A stretch of 18,687 bases of DNA, from positions 1-18,687 of the forward strand of contig CAZZLH010000026.1 of assembly GCA_964654815.1 (NCBI GenBank). The letters run 5' to 3'. Source of the stretch: ZLKRG08 sp964654815 (GTDB taxonomy: Bacteria; Actinomycetota; Actinomycetes; Nanopelagicales; Nanopelagicaceae). Under the pieces are notes generated by a model. The model was not told the DNA's origin, did not search any database, and saw only the letters and a list, made by a program, of their open reading frames with translations. Positions within the stretch are counted from its first letter, which is position 1. Each line of letters opens with the position of its first letter. Both the position numbers and the translations under genes were made by a program. Positions 1 to 7,996 of the stretch are shown here, piece after piece.

Positions 1-53
1 CCGGTGACCTTTTCCTTACCATGGAAACGCTCTACCGACTGAGCTAGGGGGGC
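1..53 (-). tRNA. tRNA-Thr (anticodon GGU), 3' end cut off by window edge
   Basis: On the minus strand the 5' acceptor half GCCCCCC (53 to 47) is followed by TA, then a D stem GCTC/GAGC. The anticodon stem TTTCC/GGAAA encloses the 7-base loop ATGGTAA, which places GGT at positions 34-36 and reads ACC/ACU (threonine). A variable loop AGGTC and the start of a T stem (ACCGG) follow, and the window then ends. The acceptor 3' half cannot be seen. It lies downstream of the ychF-typA-oxidoreductase operon on the same strand. Confidence 0.93.
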
Positions 54-63
54 AGGTCTAGAT

Positions 64-91
64 CTACTTAATTCCTCTCGGAATTAAGTAG
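64..91 (-). terminator. 12-bp perfect hairpin between oxidoreductase gene and tRNA-Thr
   Basis: Positions 64-75 and 80-91 are exact reverse complements (12 bp, mostly A/T with C/G ends) around a 4-nt loop. No T run follows on the minus strand, so it is not a classical intrinsic terminator. It lies 38 nt after the oxidoreductase stop and 10 nt before the tRNA 5' end. It could end the upstream transcript or guide RNA processing, and it overlaps a possible tRNA promoter. Confidence 0.55.
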
Positions 92-94
92 CAA
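66..94 (-). promoter_or_regulatory. Possible tRNA-Thr promoter inside the hairpin
   Basis: On the minus strand TTGCTA (94-89) and TTAAGT (71-66) are separated by 17 nt, and the tRNA begins 12 nt after the second box. This spacing suits a sigma-70-type promoter with a start about 6 nt before the mature tRNA. The boxes match the consensus only partly, and co-transcription from upstream is also possible. Confidence 0.3.
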
Positions 95-129
95 AGATTA
101 CCTGCAACTTGAAGCAGAGCGAAATCCCG

Positions 130-1077
130 TTATTGCGCAGGATTTAGCGCAATTTTGCCGACGGTTTCGCGGGCCAACATCGCACTATGAGCCGCAGCTG
201 CTTGGCTTAATGGAAATGTCGCTCCGATGACAGGCTTTAACTTTCCAGCTATCACCAATTGAAATAACTCCTCGATCACATCATTTAGTAGCGCTTTGCT
301 ACCAAAGCAATGCGCCAGCCAAAAACCGGTGATGGTCTTGCTGCCACCCATCAATGAAGCTGGATTGATTGAAGAACTTGGTGTGCGAGAAGCCATGCCA
401 TAAACAATCAGGCGACCAAACGGCGCTAATACCTCTAGCGAGATATCTGTGGTCTTGCCTCCAACCATTTCAAGTACCAAATTAACTGGTTTGCCATTAT
501 TTGCAGCAAGTACGTTTTCTTTCAAATTTTCGGTATTGGCATCAATTACTTCATCTGCACCAAGTTCTCTTGCTAGCTTCTTCTTGGCATCACTTGAAGT
601 AACGGCGATTACCTTGGCGCCCCATAACTTGGCTAATTGAATTGCTATCGAACCTACGCCACCTGCAGCTGCATGAACCACAACTGTCTCACCTGGATTC
701 AAATGTCCGACAGTTTTCAAAATATGCCATGCGGTTGAGCCTTGCACCAACATGCATAGAGCTTGTTCGTTAGATACGCCATCGGGAATCTCGATTAAGG
801 CGCGCTTATTTGCCACTGCCTTCTGCGCGTACCCACCGCTAGAAACTGGCGCAAGGTAGCGCTTGCCGTTTGCCACACCAGTGATCTCAATCCCCGGAAC
901 CAAAGGAAGTTTCTGCGCCGAAAGATAGGAGTTCTCGGTTTGATGTGTATCTGCGTAATTGATACCGACCGAAGTAACTTCTAATAGAACCTCATCATTA
1001 CCTACGACTGGGTCTGGTAATTCGACCAACTGCATTACTTCAGGGCCGCCGAATTTGGTGATCTGTATAGCTTTCAT
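130..1077 (-). CDS. MDR-family NADPH:quinone oxidoreductase / zinc-free alcohol dehydrogenase
   Basis: 315 residues, the usual length for quinone oxidoreductases of the medium-chain dehydrogenase/reductase superfamily, which transfer hydride from NAD(P)H to quinones or enals in the cytoplasm. The N-terminal half is a GroES-like fold (residues about 1-110, with PGIEITGVANGKRYLAPV). A Rossmann domain follows, with the nucleotide-binding signature AAAGGVGSIAIQLAK near residue 137. The zinc-ligand cysteines of true alcohol dehydrogenases are not evident, which favours the QOR branch. The ATG at 1077 overlaps the typA stop by 4 nt (ATGA), so translation is probably coupled to typA. The physiological substrate cannot be read from sequence. 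Confidence 0.88.
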   Translation of the reverse strand: MKAIQITKFGGPEVMQLVELPDPVVGNDEVLLEVTSVGINYADTHQTENSYLSAQKLPLVPGIEITGVANGKRYLAPVSSGGYAQKAVANKRALIEIPDGVSNEQALCMLVQGSTAWHILKTVGHLNPGETVVVHAAAGGVGSIAIQLAKLWGAKVIAVTSSDAKKKLARELGADEVIDANTENLKENVLAANNGKPVNLVLEMVGGKTTDISLEVLAPFGRLIVYGMASRTPSSSINPASLMGGSKTITGFWLAHCFGSKALLNDVIEELFQLVIAGKLKPVIGATFPLSQAAAAHSAMLARETVGKIALNPAQ

Positions 1078-2978
1078 GAGTTGGCATTTGCTTTCTTGGC
1101 TCGAGATGCAGCACGAGCGCGTTCGTTTTGATCCAGGATTACTTTGCGAATTCGCACCACTGCGGGCGTTACTTCAACACATTCATCCTCTGCGCAGAAC
1201 TCTAGGGCACCCTCCATGTTTAAGCGCTTGGGCGGAATCAACTTCTCTGCCTCATCGCTACCTGATGCGCGCATATTGGTTAGTTTCTTCTCACGGACCG
1301 CATTAACATCCATGTCATCCGCGCGGGAATTCTCGCCGATGACCATGCCTTCATAAACCTCAACCCCAGGCTCGATGAAAATCGAACCGCGCTCTTGGAT
1401 TGCAGCGATGGCATATGAGGTCGCAAGGCCACGACGATCTGCAACCAGCGATCCGGTAGGTCTCGTTCTTAACTCCCCATGCCATGGTTCGTAGCCATCA
1501 AAAACATGGTGTAGCAATCCGGTACCGCGAGTCTCAGTTAAGAACTCAGTGCGAAATCCAATCAACCCACGCGACGGAACTCGCCAATCGAGGCGAATCC
1601 ATCCGGTGCCATGATTGACCATCTGCTCCATGCGACCTTTGCGAAGCGCCATTAATTGCGTGATCACGCCTAAATAATCTTCTGGGCAATCAATCGTCAA
1701 TCGCTCCATTGGTTCATGCAATTTGCCATCAATGATTTTGGTGACCACTTGAGGTTTGCCGATAGTCAATTCAAAACCCTCGCGCTTCATGATCTCAACT
1801 AGAACTGCAAGTTGTAATTCACCGCGACCTTGTACCTCCCAAGCATCTGGGCGATCGGTATTGAATATTCGAAGTGAAACATTGCCGATCAACTCTTTAT
1901 CAAGACGATCTTTTACTTGGCGCGCAGTCAGCAATTTGCCTGATTGGCCGGCAAGCGGCGAGGTATTAATTCCAATTGTCATCGAGATAGATGGATCATC
2001 CACGGTGATCAGCGGAAGCGGATATGAATTTTCTGCATCCGCCAAAGTCTCACCCAAAGTAATGGTTTCGATTCCGGCGATCGCAATGATGTCACCAGGG
2101 CCAGCCTTCTCTGCCGGTACTCGCTCGAGCGCTTCAGTAATCAATAGCTCTGAGATCTTTACCTTTTGAATCGAGCCATCGGTCTTGATCCAGGCCACGG
2201 TTTGGCCCTTGCTAATTTCGCCTTCATGAACGCGACATAATGCAAGACGCCCTAAATATGGTGATGAATCCAAATTAGTTACATGCGCTTGTAGCGGTGC
2301 ACCTTCATGATATTTCGGGGCTGGAATGGTGTTGTAGATGGTTTCGAAGAGCGCATCAAGATTCTCTTGATCTGGCATGCCACCATTCTCCGGACGATTT
2401 AGAGATGCGCGCCCTGCTTTGGCTGAGGCGTAGACAATCGGAAATTCAATCTGATCTTCCTTGGCATCTAGATCTAAGAACAATTCATAGGTCTCATCAA
2501 CCACTTCTGCAATTCGCGAATCTGGTCGATCAACCTTGTTGATGACCAAGATAACTGGCAGATTCTTCGATAACGCTTTACGTAACACGAAACGTGTTTG
2601 AGGCAGTGGACCTTCAGATGCATCCACAAGAAGAATCACCCCATCGACCATCTCTAGTCCACGTTCGACTTCGCCACCGAAATCTGCGTGGCCAGGGGTA
2701 TCAATAATGTTGATTACCTTGTCGCCGCGTTTGACTGCGGTGTTCTTGGCGAGGATGGTGATGCCCTTTTCGCGCTCTAGATCCATTGAATCCATCATGC
2801 GATCCTGGCCCTCTTCTTGCTTCTTATGGGCCGCAAATGCACCGGATTGCCACAACATCGCATCCACCAGAGTGGTCTTGCCATGGTCTACGTGGGCGAT
2901 GATCGCAACATTGCGAATCGAATCGCGGTTTTTTATTGGCAAACCTTCTAGGTGTTTTTGTTTTGACATCTTAGACAT
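1074..2978 (-). CDS. typA: Ribosome-associated translational GTPase TypA/BipA
   Basis: 634 residues, slightly longer than the usual 600-615 because of about 20 extra N-terminal residues. TypA binds the ribosome like EF-G and helps 50S assembly and stress adaptation. Visible GTPase motifs are AHVDHGKTT (P-loop, about 28-36), DTPGHADFG (G3), NKVD (G4) and SAK (G5). EF-G-like beta-barrel and alpha/beta domains follow, then the BipA-specific C-terminal domain (SRGLIGFRTEFLTETRGTG). ATG at 2978 overlaps the ychF stop by 8 nt and has an AGG-containing upstream sequence. An in-frame ATG three codons later (2969) is an alternative start. It is the middle gene of the ychF-typA-oxidoreductase operon. 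Confidence 0.97.
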   Translation of the reverse strand: MSKMSKQKHLEGLPIKNRDSIRNVAIIAHVDHGKTTLVDAMLWQSGAFAAHKKQEEGQDRMMDSMDLEREKGITILAKNTAVKRGDKVINIIDTPGHADFGGEVERGLEMVDGVILLVDASEGPLPQTRFVLRKALSKNLPVILVINKVDRPDSRIAEVVDETYELFLDLDAKEDQIEFPIVYASAKAGRASLNRPENGGMPDQENLDALFETIYNTIPAPKYHEGAPLQAHVTNLDSSPYLGRLALCRVHEGEISKGQTVAWIKTDGSIQKVKISELLITEALERVPAEKAGPGDIIAIAGIETITLGETLADAENSYPLPLITVDDPSISMTIGINTSPLAGQSGKLLTARQVKDRLDKELIGNVSLRIFNTDRPDAWEVQGRGELQLAVLVEIMKREGFELTIGKPQVVTKIIDGKLHEPMERLTIDCPEDYLGVITQLMALRKGRMEQMVNHGTGWIRLDWRVPSRGLIGFRTEFLTETRGTGLLHHVFDGYEPWHGELRTRPTGSLVADRRGLATSYAIAAIQERGSIFIEPGVEVYEGMVIGENSRADDMDVNAVREKKLTNMRASGSDEAEKLIPPKRLNMEGALEFCAEDECVEVTPAVVRIRKVILDQNERARAASRAKKANANS

Positions 2979-4044
2979 TGAACCTAAATTCCACTACATC
3001 TCCATCTTGCATGACGTAATCCTTTCCTTCCATGCGAACTTTTCCATGTTCTTTAGCAGCGCTCATGGATCCATATTCGACTAGATCTTTGAAGTGAATT
3101 ACTTCAGCTTTAATAAATCCTTTTTGGAAATCTGTATGAATAACGCCTGCGGCAACCGGCGCAGTATCGCCTCGATGAATTGTCCAAGCGCGCGCCTCTT
3201 TTGGTCCGGCAGTCAAATAAGTTTGCAAACCCAAAGTATTAAAACCAACTCGGGCAAGAGTGGCAAGGCCTGGCTCTTTTAGGCCGATTGACTCCAACAG
3301 TTCCTTGGCATCTTCATCCGGTAACTCAGCAAGCTCTGCCTCCGTTTTAGCATCAAGGAAAATCGCTTCAGAGGGCGCGACTAATGCCTGTAACTTTTCA
3401 CGTAACGCTTGATCATTCAATTCTGCGGCATCGACATTGAACACGTACAAGAAAGGTTTCGCAGTCAGCAAGTGAACCTCTTTGAGTAGTTCTAAATCCA
3501 AATTGGCGGAGGAGATTGGTTTGCCAGATTGCAGTACTTGATTGGCTTTCTTCAGCTCTTCCAATAGCGAGGCGCGTTCCTTGCTCTGGCGCGCCTCTTT
3601 CTCGATTCGTGGCAGTTGCTTCTCGATTGATTGCAAATCTGCGAGCGCTAATTCGGTATTGATGGTCTCGATATCGCTACCTGGATCTATTCGACCATCA
3701 ACATGCACCACATCTCCATCACTGAAGACTCGAATCACCTGGCAGATGGCATCGGTCTCTCGGATATTGGCTAGGAATTTATTGCCAAGCCCGGCACCTT
3801 CGGATGCGCCTTTGACGATACCGGCGATATCCACGAAGGAGACGGTTGCAGGGAGAATCTCTTTCGAGCCAAAGATCTCCGCCAATACTTTAAGTCGCTC
3901 ATCAGGCACACCGACCACGCCGACATTTGGTTCGATGGTGGCGAAGGGATAGTTGGCGGCCAAGACATTGTTCTTGGTGAGCGCATTGAAGAGGGTTGAT
4001 TTACCAACATTTGGCAGTCCCACGATTCCGATGGAGAGGCTCAC
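2971..4044 (-). CDS. ychF: Redox-responsive ribosome-binding ATPase YchF (OLA1 family)
   Basis: 357 residues, standard for YchF (about 363). This Obg-related P-loop protein binds the 50S subunit and prefers ATP because its G4 motif is altered. The P-loop is GLPNVGKST (residues 9-17) and G3 is DIAGIVKGASEGAGLGNKF. In place of NKxD the G4 region reads NVDAAE, in keeping with relaxed guanine specificity. A coiled-coil insertion sits around residues 130-180, and a TGS domain forms the C-terminus (about 275-357, ending DGDVVEFRFNV). Translation starts at a GTG. A TAGGCT hexamer (4059-4054) lies 9 nt upstream, a possible -10 element for a nearly leaderless transcript. It is the first gene of its operon. 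Confidence 0.97.
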   Translation of the reverse strand: MSLSIGIVGLPNVGKSTLFNALTKNNVLAANYPFATIEPNVGVVGVPDERLKVLAEIFGSKEILPATVSFVDIAGIVKGASEGAGLGNKFLANIRETDAICQVIRVFSDGDVVHVDGRIDPGSDIETINTELALADLQSIEKQLPRIEKEARQSKERASLLEELKKANQVLQSGKPISSANLDLELLKEVHLLTAKPFLYVFNVDAAELNDQALREKLQALVAPSEAIFLDAKTEAELAELPDEDAKELLESIGLKEPGLATLARVGFNTLGLQTYLTAGPKEARAWTIHRGDTAPVAAGVIHTDFQKGFIKAEVIHFKDLVEYGSMSAAKEHGKVRMEGKDYVMQDGDVVEFRFNV

Positions 4045-4083
4045 AAGGAGTAGAGCCTACGGGGAATTGTCAGTGCCCCTTGC

Positions 4084-4089
4084 CATGAT
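4084..4089 (+). promoter_or_regulatory. Candidate -10 element of rmuC (leaderless spacing)
   Basis: CATGAT, preceded by TG one base upstream (extended -10 arrangement), lies exactly 6 nt before the rmuC ATG at 4096. Initiation would then fall on or next to the start codon. No Shine-Dalgarno sequence is visible in the 51-nt divergent gap to ychF. Confidence 0.4.
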
Positions 4090-4095
4090 TACCTC

Positions 4096-5229
4096 ATGCA
4101 AAACGGAGCTGGACTTACCGGTGGACTAATCAGCGGACTATTAATTGGCCTAGTCATAGGTCTATTAATAGGACTAGTTGCGGGATTGCTCCTGGCTAAA
4201 AAGCGCCAGGGTTCCAATATCTCGGTAGATCAAGTGGTGGCAAATGCGGAGGTCAAAACCACCATCGAAGGGCTGACCGCACAGATCACCGAACTTCGCA
4301 CCCAGACTGCACAGGCAGATAAGGATCGCGCGTTGGCCGAAGCTGCGCTGAAAAAAGAGATCGAAAGCATGGCAGCGCTTAATACCAATTTACTCAATCA
4401 ATCCACCAAATTAGCTGGCGCGTTAGATAACACCCAGGCGCGCGGTAAATATGGTGAAGCGCAACTCGAAAAGATCCTAGATGCTGCTGGATTACAAGAG
4501 GGCATTCACTATGAGGTGCAGACCGGAACCACCAACTCCGAAGGCACAGCAGGTATCCCTGATATCAAAATCAATATGCCAGGTGGCTTAGATATATATA
4601 TTGACTCAAAATTTCCCTTCACTAATTACTACGCAGCAATCAAAGCGGAAGATGCCACAGAACGCGCGCGGTTAATGAAGGCGCATACCGATGATTTACA
4701 GAAGCACATCGCAGCTTTAGCTAAACGCAAGTACCACAACATCGAAGGATCGGTAAATTTCGTGGTGGTATTTGTGCCATTTGAATCCATCCTCGCCGAA
4801 GCGCTGTTAGTCAACAAAACCCTGCTTACTGAGGCCTTTGAATTAAATGTTACTTTGGCGACGCCATCTAATTTACTTGCGCTACTTCGTACTGTGCGCC
4901 ATGGCTACTCCCGAAGCCAATTAGCGGAGAACGCTCACAAGATCCAATTGGTCGCCGGCAAATTGGTGGAAAAAATCCAGACCAATCACGAACATATTGA
5001 GACTTTAGGCAAGCGAATAATTAGCGTAGCTAGCGCTTTTAATCAGATGGTCGGTACGACTCGAACCACTGTGACCAAGGATGTAAATGAGATGATCGAA
5101 TTGGGTCTACCTAACAATCAAATTGAAGCCCCTAAATTCATCAATCCCGAAATTCGCTCCATTACCGATGGCAGTAAAATTGGCGACTTCATAGATGCCG
5201 AGACTGATACAGATACCGGAGCACGTTAA
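4096..5229 (+). CDS. rmuC: DNA recombination protein RmuC (membrane-anchored nuclease-like)
   Basis: 377 residues, shorter than E. coli RmuC (about 475) because the coiled-coil section is compact. The family limits inversions at short repeats and has a PD-(D/E)XK-like core. Residues 9-34 form one very hydrophobic transmembrane helix with glycine every fourth residue, followed by KKR. A predicted coiled coil spans about 45-105. The conserved core follows: RGKYGEAQLEKILD, PDIKINMPGG, then DSKFPFTNYYAA with the catalytic-type D and K. The start is ATG at 4096, probably leaderless. A DUF6542-like gene begins 3 nt after its stop. The family call is firm; the exact biochemical role of RmuC remains unsettled in general. 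Confidence 0.95.
   Translation: MQNGAGLTGGLISGLLIGLVIGLLIGLVAGLLLAKKRQGSNISVDQVVANAEVKTTIEGLTAQITELRTQTAQADKDRALAEAALKKEIESMAALNTNLLNQSTKLAGALDNTQARGKYGEAQLEKILDAAGLQEGIHYEVQTGTTNSEGTAGIPDIKINMPGGLDIYIDSKFPFTNYYAAIKAEDATERARLMKAHTDDLQKHIAALAKRKYHNIEGSVNFVVVFVPFESILAEALLVNKTLLTEAFELNVTLATPSNLLALLRTVRHGYSRSQLAENAHKIQLVAGKLVEKIQTNHEHIETLGKRIISVASAFNQMVGTTRTTVTKDVNEMIELGLPNNQIEAPKFINPEIRSITDGSKIGDFIDAETDTDTGAR
4135..4182 (+). repeat. Two 24-nt near-repeats coding the RmuC glycine-zipper helix
   Basis: 4135-4158 and 4159-4182 are similar 24-nt units coding GLLIGLVI and GLLIGLVA. The preceding 24 nt (4111-4134, GLTGGLIS) looks like a more diverged copy. Confidence 0.6.
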
Positions 5230-5232
5230 AAA

Positions 5233-5628
5233 ATGGATTTAAGCAAGATCAAATTAAAGAAAGAGGGCGTTGCGACGCTTCAGACTTTCTTCATCTTCTT
5301 ATTCGCTTCGCTCGAACATTTGATCCGCAGTAGTTTTGGCATTGTTACCGGTTTAGTTCTGTTGGCAGTAGTGATACTGGGCAATCGATTTGGTCGAGAT
5401 GGCGTGGCTTATGCTGCTGCAGTCACTCCACCAATCGCTTTTGCGATTACTGCGCTCTTTTGGTCATTCATGGCTTACAACATCCATATCCCAAAATTGC
5501 TCGTAGATTTCATCGGCTCACTTGCATCGGCGGCGCCATGGTTGATACTCGGTGCGATCTATGGTTGGTACAACTTCTTAAATCTGCGCGCCAAAAAACG
5601 CGTAGCTGATGCGCGAAGCCGAGCTTAA
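5233..5628 (+). CDS. Small integral membrane protein, DUF6542-like
   Basis: 131 residues with about four hydrophobic segments (roughly 17-34, 37-52, 57-80 and 88-112) and positively charged ends (KIKLKKEG at the start, RAKKRVADARSRA at the end). No catalytic motif is visible. Length, topology and position between rmuC/ychF and ispH match the actinobacterial DUF6542 family (Rv1111c lies at the equivalent place from memory), but the family assignment rests on context more than on motifs. ATG lies 3 nt after the rmuC stop with GGAG at 5218-5221, so it is co-transcribed with rmuC. It converges on ispH with only 3 nt between stop codons. Function unknown. Confidence 0.8.
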   Translation: MDLSKIKLKKEGVATLQTFFIFLFASLEHLIRSSFGIVTGLVLLAVVILGNRFGRDGVAYAAAVTPPIAFAITALFWSFMAYNIHIPKLLVDFIGSLASAAPWLILGAIYGWYNFLNLRAKKRVADARSRA

Positions 5629-5631
5629 AAG

Positions 5632-6612
5632 TTACTTACCTATATCTTTACGAAGTTCGCGCGGCAATTGAAATAACAGACTCTCTTCTTTTGCCGTAAC
5701 CGTCTCGACTGTGCCATATCCGCGATCTGCCAACCACTTCAAGAGATCTTGTACCAATAGCTCAGGGACCGAAGCGCCGCTTGATACCCCAACAGTCTGG
5801 ACATCTTGTAGCCACTTTGAATCTGCTTCATGGGCATAATCGATTAGGTATGCCGCCTTTGCACCATACTCCAACGCAACTTCAACTAACCGAACTGAAT
5901 TAGATGAGTTCTTGGAGCCAACCACTAAGACCAAATCGCAATTAGGCGCAATCTGTTTCATCGCCTCTTGTCGATTCTGTGTCGCGTAACAGATGTCATC
6001 TGATGGAGGATCGATAATCTCCGGAAAGCGCTTCTTTAACTCCGCGACCGTCTCCATAGTCTCATCGACGCTAAGCGTGGTCTGTGATAGCCAAGCCAAC
6101 TTCTTTCCGCTCTTTGGTTGGATAGTGCGAGCCATCTCCACACCTTCAATAACCGTAACGCGACCTGGTGCCTCTCCTGCAGTGCCCTCTACCTCTTCAT
6201 GGCCATCATGGCCAATCATGATGATCTCTAAATCTTCCTTCGCATAACGCTTCGCCTCATTGTGAACTTTGGTAACCAATGGACAAGTGGCATCGATGGT
6301 CTTTAAATTGCGCGCTGCCGAATCGGCATGTACCTGAGGTGAGACACCATGCGCGCTAAAGACGACGGTTGCGCCTTCTGGCACCTCATCGACCTCTTCT
6401 ACAAATATCGCGCCATGTTTCTCGAGTGATTCCACTACAAATTTATTATGGACAATCTGCTTGCGCACATAAACCGGGGCGCCATAAACCTCTAGGGCTT
6501 TCTGTACCGTCACCACTGCGCGGTCAACGCCAGCGCAATAACCACGGGGCGCGGCAAGCAGCACCTTCTTACTACTCTGCTCTGGTTTATTCTCACTCGT
6601 CATCGTGGCCAT
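5632..6612 (-). CDS. ispH: 4-hydroxy-3-methylbut-2-enyl diphosphate reductase (IspH/LytB)
   Basis: Last step of the MEP isoprenoid pathway: reduces HMBPP to IPP and DMAPP with a [4Fe-4S] cluster in the cytoplasm. The three cluster cysteines are visible in PRGYCAGVDRA, DATCPLVTKVH and DDICYATQNRQ. The substrate-binding histidines (VHNKF, SAHGVSP) and the catalytic-Glu region GHEEVEGTAGE are also present. About 326 residues from the chosen ATG at 6612. The frame opens to 6663, but that extension (MLLGIFQHTK...) would overlap xseA and lie upstream of a good -10 candidate, so it was not used. ATG at 6603 is an alternative. It supplies precursors to the isoprenyl transferase at 12051-12824. Confidence 0.96.
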   Translation of the reverse strand: MATMTSENKPEQSSKKVLLAAPRGYCAGVDRAVVTVQKALEVYGAPVYVRKQIVHNKFVVESLEKHGAIFVEEVDEVPEGATVVFSAHGVSPQVHADSAARNLKTIDATCPLVTKVHNEAKRYAKEDLEIIMIGHDGHEEVEGTAGEAPGRVTVIEGVEMARTIQPKSGKKLAWLSQTTLSVDETMETVAELKKRFPEIIDPPSDDICYATQNRQEAMKQIAPNCDLVLVVGSKNSSNSVRLVEVALEYGAKAAYLIDYAHEADSKWLQDVQTVGVSSGASVPELLVQDLLKWLADRGYGTVETVTAKEESLLFQLPRELRKDIGK

Positions 6613-6620
6613 GTGGCACC

Positions 6621-6626
6621 AGTGTA
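6621..6626 (-). promoter_or_regulatory. Candidate -10 element of ispH
   Basis: TACACT (TAnnnT) on the minus strand lies 8 nt before the ATG at 6612, which would give a leaderless or nearly leaderless transcript. It lies back to back with the xseA element in a 27-nt gap between start codons. Confidence 0.35.
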
Positions 6627-6627
6627 A

Positions 6628-6633
6628 TAGGCT
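6628..6633 (+). promoter_or_regulatory. Candidate -10 element of xseA (leaderless spacing)
   Basis: TAGGCT lies exactly 6 nt before the xseA ATG at 6640, and no Shine-Dalgarno sequence is present. Confidence 0.4.
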
Positions 6634-6639
6634 CTTTGT

Positions 6640-7758
6640 ATGCTGGAAAATTCCGAGGAGCAACCCATACCGGTTCGGGTTTTATCGGAATTCTTCAAGG
6701 AATATGTAGATCAACTTGGTCCGCTTTGGATTGAAGGCGAACTATCTGAGATAAAACCTCGTAAAGATTACACATACATGGTCTTACGTGATTCCAGCGT
6801 TGATATGAGCATCTCGGTCGCCTGTCCCTCTGGAATTTTCACTAAGAGTGCGATTGGCAACAATGCCCGAGTAAAGATCTATGCGCGCGCATCTTGGTAT
6901 GCCAAGAATGGGTCAATCTCATTTTGGGCTAGACAGATCAAAGAAGTTGGTGTGGGCGAACTATTACTTCGCCTTGAGATGTTGAAGAACCTGTTAGATG
7001 CCGAAGGTCTATTCGCCGCAAAACGCAAGAAAGCTTTGCCGTTATTACCTAATAAGGTGGGTTTGATCTGTGGCCGAAATAGCGATGCCGAGAAAGATGT
7101 GCTCGAAAATGCCAAACGCCGTTGGCCATCAGTGCAATTCGAGCTACGCGAAGTAGCGGTGCAAGGCGCTGTTGCGGTAATTGAAGTGAGCAATGCACTG
7201 AAAGAACTAGAGGCAGATCCGCTCGTAGATGTAATTGTTATTACCAGAGGTGGTGGCTCTTTTGAAGATCTCCTACCTTTTAGCGATGAGGGCTTGGTGA
7301 GACTTGTAGCCTCTTGCAAGACTCCCATCGTTAGCGCGATTGGTCATGAGAAGGACGCGCCGCTACTTGATTTGGTGGCGGATTACCGCGCCTCAACCCC
7401 CACAGATGCCGCCAAGAAAATTGTGCCGGATTTAAAAGAAGAGTTGCAATTGATTGATGGGCTGCGAAACCGCGCGCTACACACATTGAGCTTACGACTA
7501 GATCGCGAAAGTGATCGAATCCAAGCGCTCTTTGATCGGCGAATTGCCTTTGTGCATCGCATCAACTCCGCAGAGAGCGATTTACAACATCTGATTGCAC
7601 GAATCCGAACCCTCTCACCAAAATCAACCATGCAACGCGGCTATGCCGTAGTCCAGCGCTCAGATGGCAAAGTGGTGCGCCAAACAAAGGATGTTGCTAA
7701 AGGTGATGCAGTTCGCATTCGCCTGGCAAATGGCGAGCTGCCCGCAGAGATTAAATGA
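6640..7758 (+). CDS. xseA: Exodeoxyribonuclease VII large subunit
   Basis: 372 residues, shorter than E. coli XseA (456), mainly in the C-terminal coiled coil; short forms are common in actinobacteria. ExoVII degrades single-stranded DNA from either end and acts in repair. Residues about 5-105 form an OB-fold DNA-binding domain (LGPLWIEGELSEIK...). The catalytic region follows with GLICGRNSDAEKDVLEN, then VIVITRGGGSFEDLLPFSDE, then AIGHEKDAPLLDLVADYRAS and PTDAA, holding the conserved R, H and D residues. A helical C-terminal stretch (about 270-330) would bind the small subunit, and a short beta tail (QRGYAVV...) ends the protein. The next gene encodes that small subunit. Confidence 0.97.
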   Translation: MLENSEEQPIPVRVLSEFFKEYVDQLGPLWIEGELSEIKPRKDYTYMVLRDSSVDMSISVACPSGIFTKSAIGNNARVKIYARASWYAKNGSISFWARQIKEVGVGELLLRLEMLKNLLDAEGLFAAKRKKALPLLPNKVGLICGRNSDAEKDVLENAKRRWPSVQFELREVAVQGAVAVIEVSNALKELEADPLVDVIVITRGGGSFEDLLPFSDEGLVRLVASCKTPIVSAIGHEKDAPLLDLVADYRASTPTDAAKKIVPDLKEELQLIDGLRNRALHTLSLRLDRESDRIQALFDRRIAFVHRINSAESDLQHLIARIRTLSPKSTMQRGYAVVQRSDGKVVRQTKDVAKGDAVRIRLANGELPAEIK

Positions 7759-7774
7759 TTCATTGATCAAGGAG

Positions 7775-7780
7775 TAAATT
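7775..7780 (+). promoter_or_regulatory. Possible internal -10 element or SD region before xseB
   Basis: TAAATT lies exactly 6 nt before the GTG start of xseB at 7787, the same spacing as at xseA. An AAGGAG sequence at 7769-7774 is 12 nt from the GTG, rather far for a Shine-Dalgarno. Either a leaderless internal transcript or long-spaced ribosome binding could start xseB. Confidence 0.3.
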
Positions 7781-7786
7781 AGTTTC

Positions 7787-7996
7787 GTGGCCACAAAACC
7801 AAGCGCACAGCAGCAGTCGAAATTGTCTTATGAAGAGGCGCGCACAGAGTTAGCCAAAGTAGTTGAGAAATTAGAGTCGGGCTCTACCACTTTAGAAGAA
7901 TCTCTAAAACTATGGGAACGTGGCGAAGAGTTAGCCAAGATCTGCCAAGAGTGGCTAGATGGCGTCAAACAGAAGATCGCTAAAGATGAGCTTTAA
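7787..7996 (+). CDS. xseB: Exodeoxyribonuclease VII small subunit
   Basis: 69 residues, typical for XseB. The signature LSYEEARTELAKVVEKLESG (about 13-32) is followed by TTLEESLKLWERGEEL and CQEWLDGVKQKI, the two antiparallel helices that coat the coiled coil of XseA. GTG start at 7787. The stop overlaps the preferred fumarase start by 11 nt, so xseA-xseB-fumarase form one transcription unit. Confidence 0.95.
   Translation: MATKPSAQQQSKLSYEEARTELAKVVEKLESGSTTLEESLKLWERGEELAKICQEWLDGVKQKIAKDEL

Noticed and set aside
449..640. Long ORFs opposite the oxidoreductase, typA, ychF, xseA, phoH2 and yccA genes
   Set aside because: They are antisense shadows of well-conserved genes, with Ser/Leu/Pro-rich low-complexity translations and no separate signals.
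6613..6663. N-terminal extension of IspH to an ATG at 6663
   Set aside because: The extra residues are unlike the family, would overlap xseA, and lie upstream of the -10 candidate at 6626-6621.
7959..7985. Earlier ATG for fumarase at 7959
   Set aside because: The nine added residues do not resemble the start of class I fumarases, and the inner ATG gives the normal N-terminus. An AAGAG upstream keeps a small doubt.
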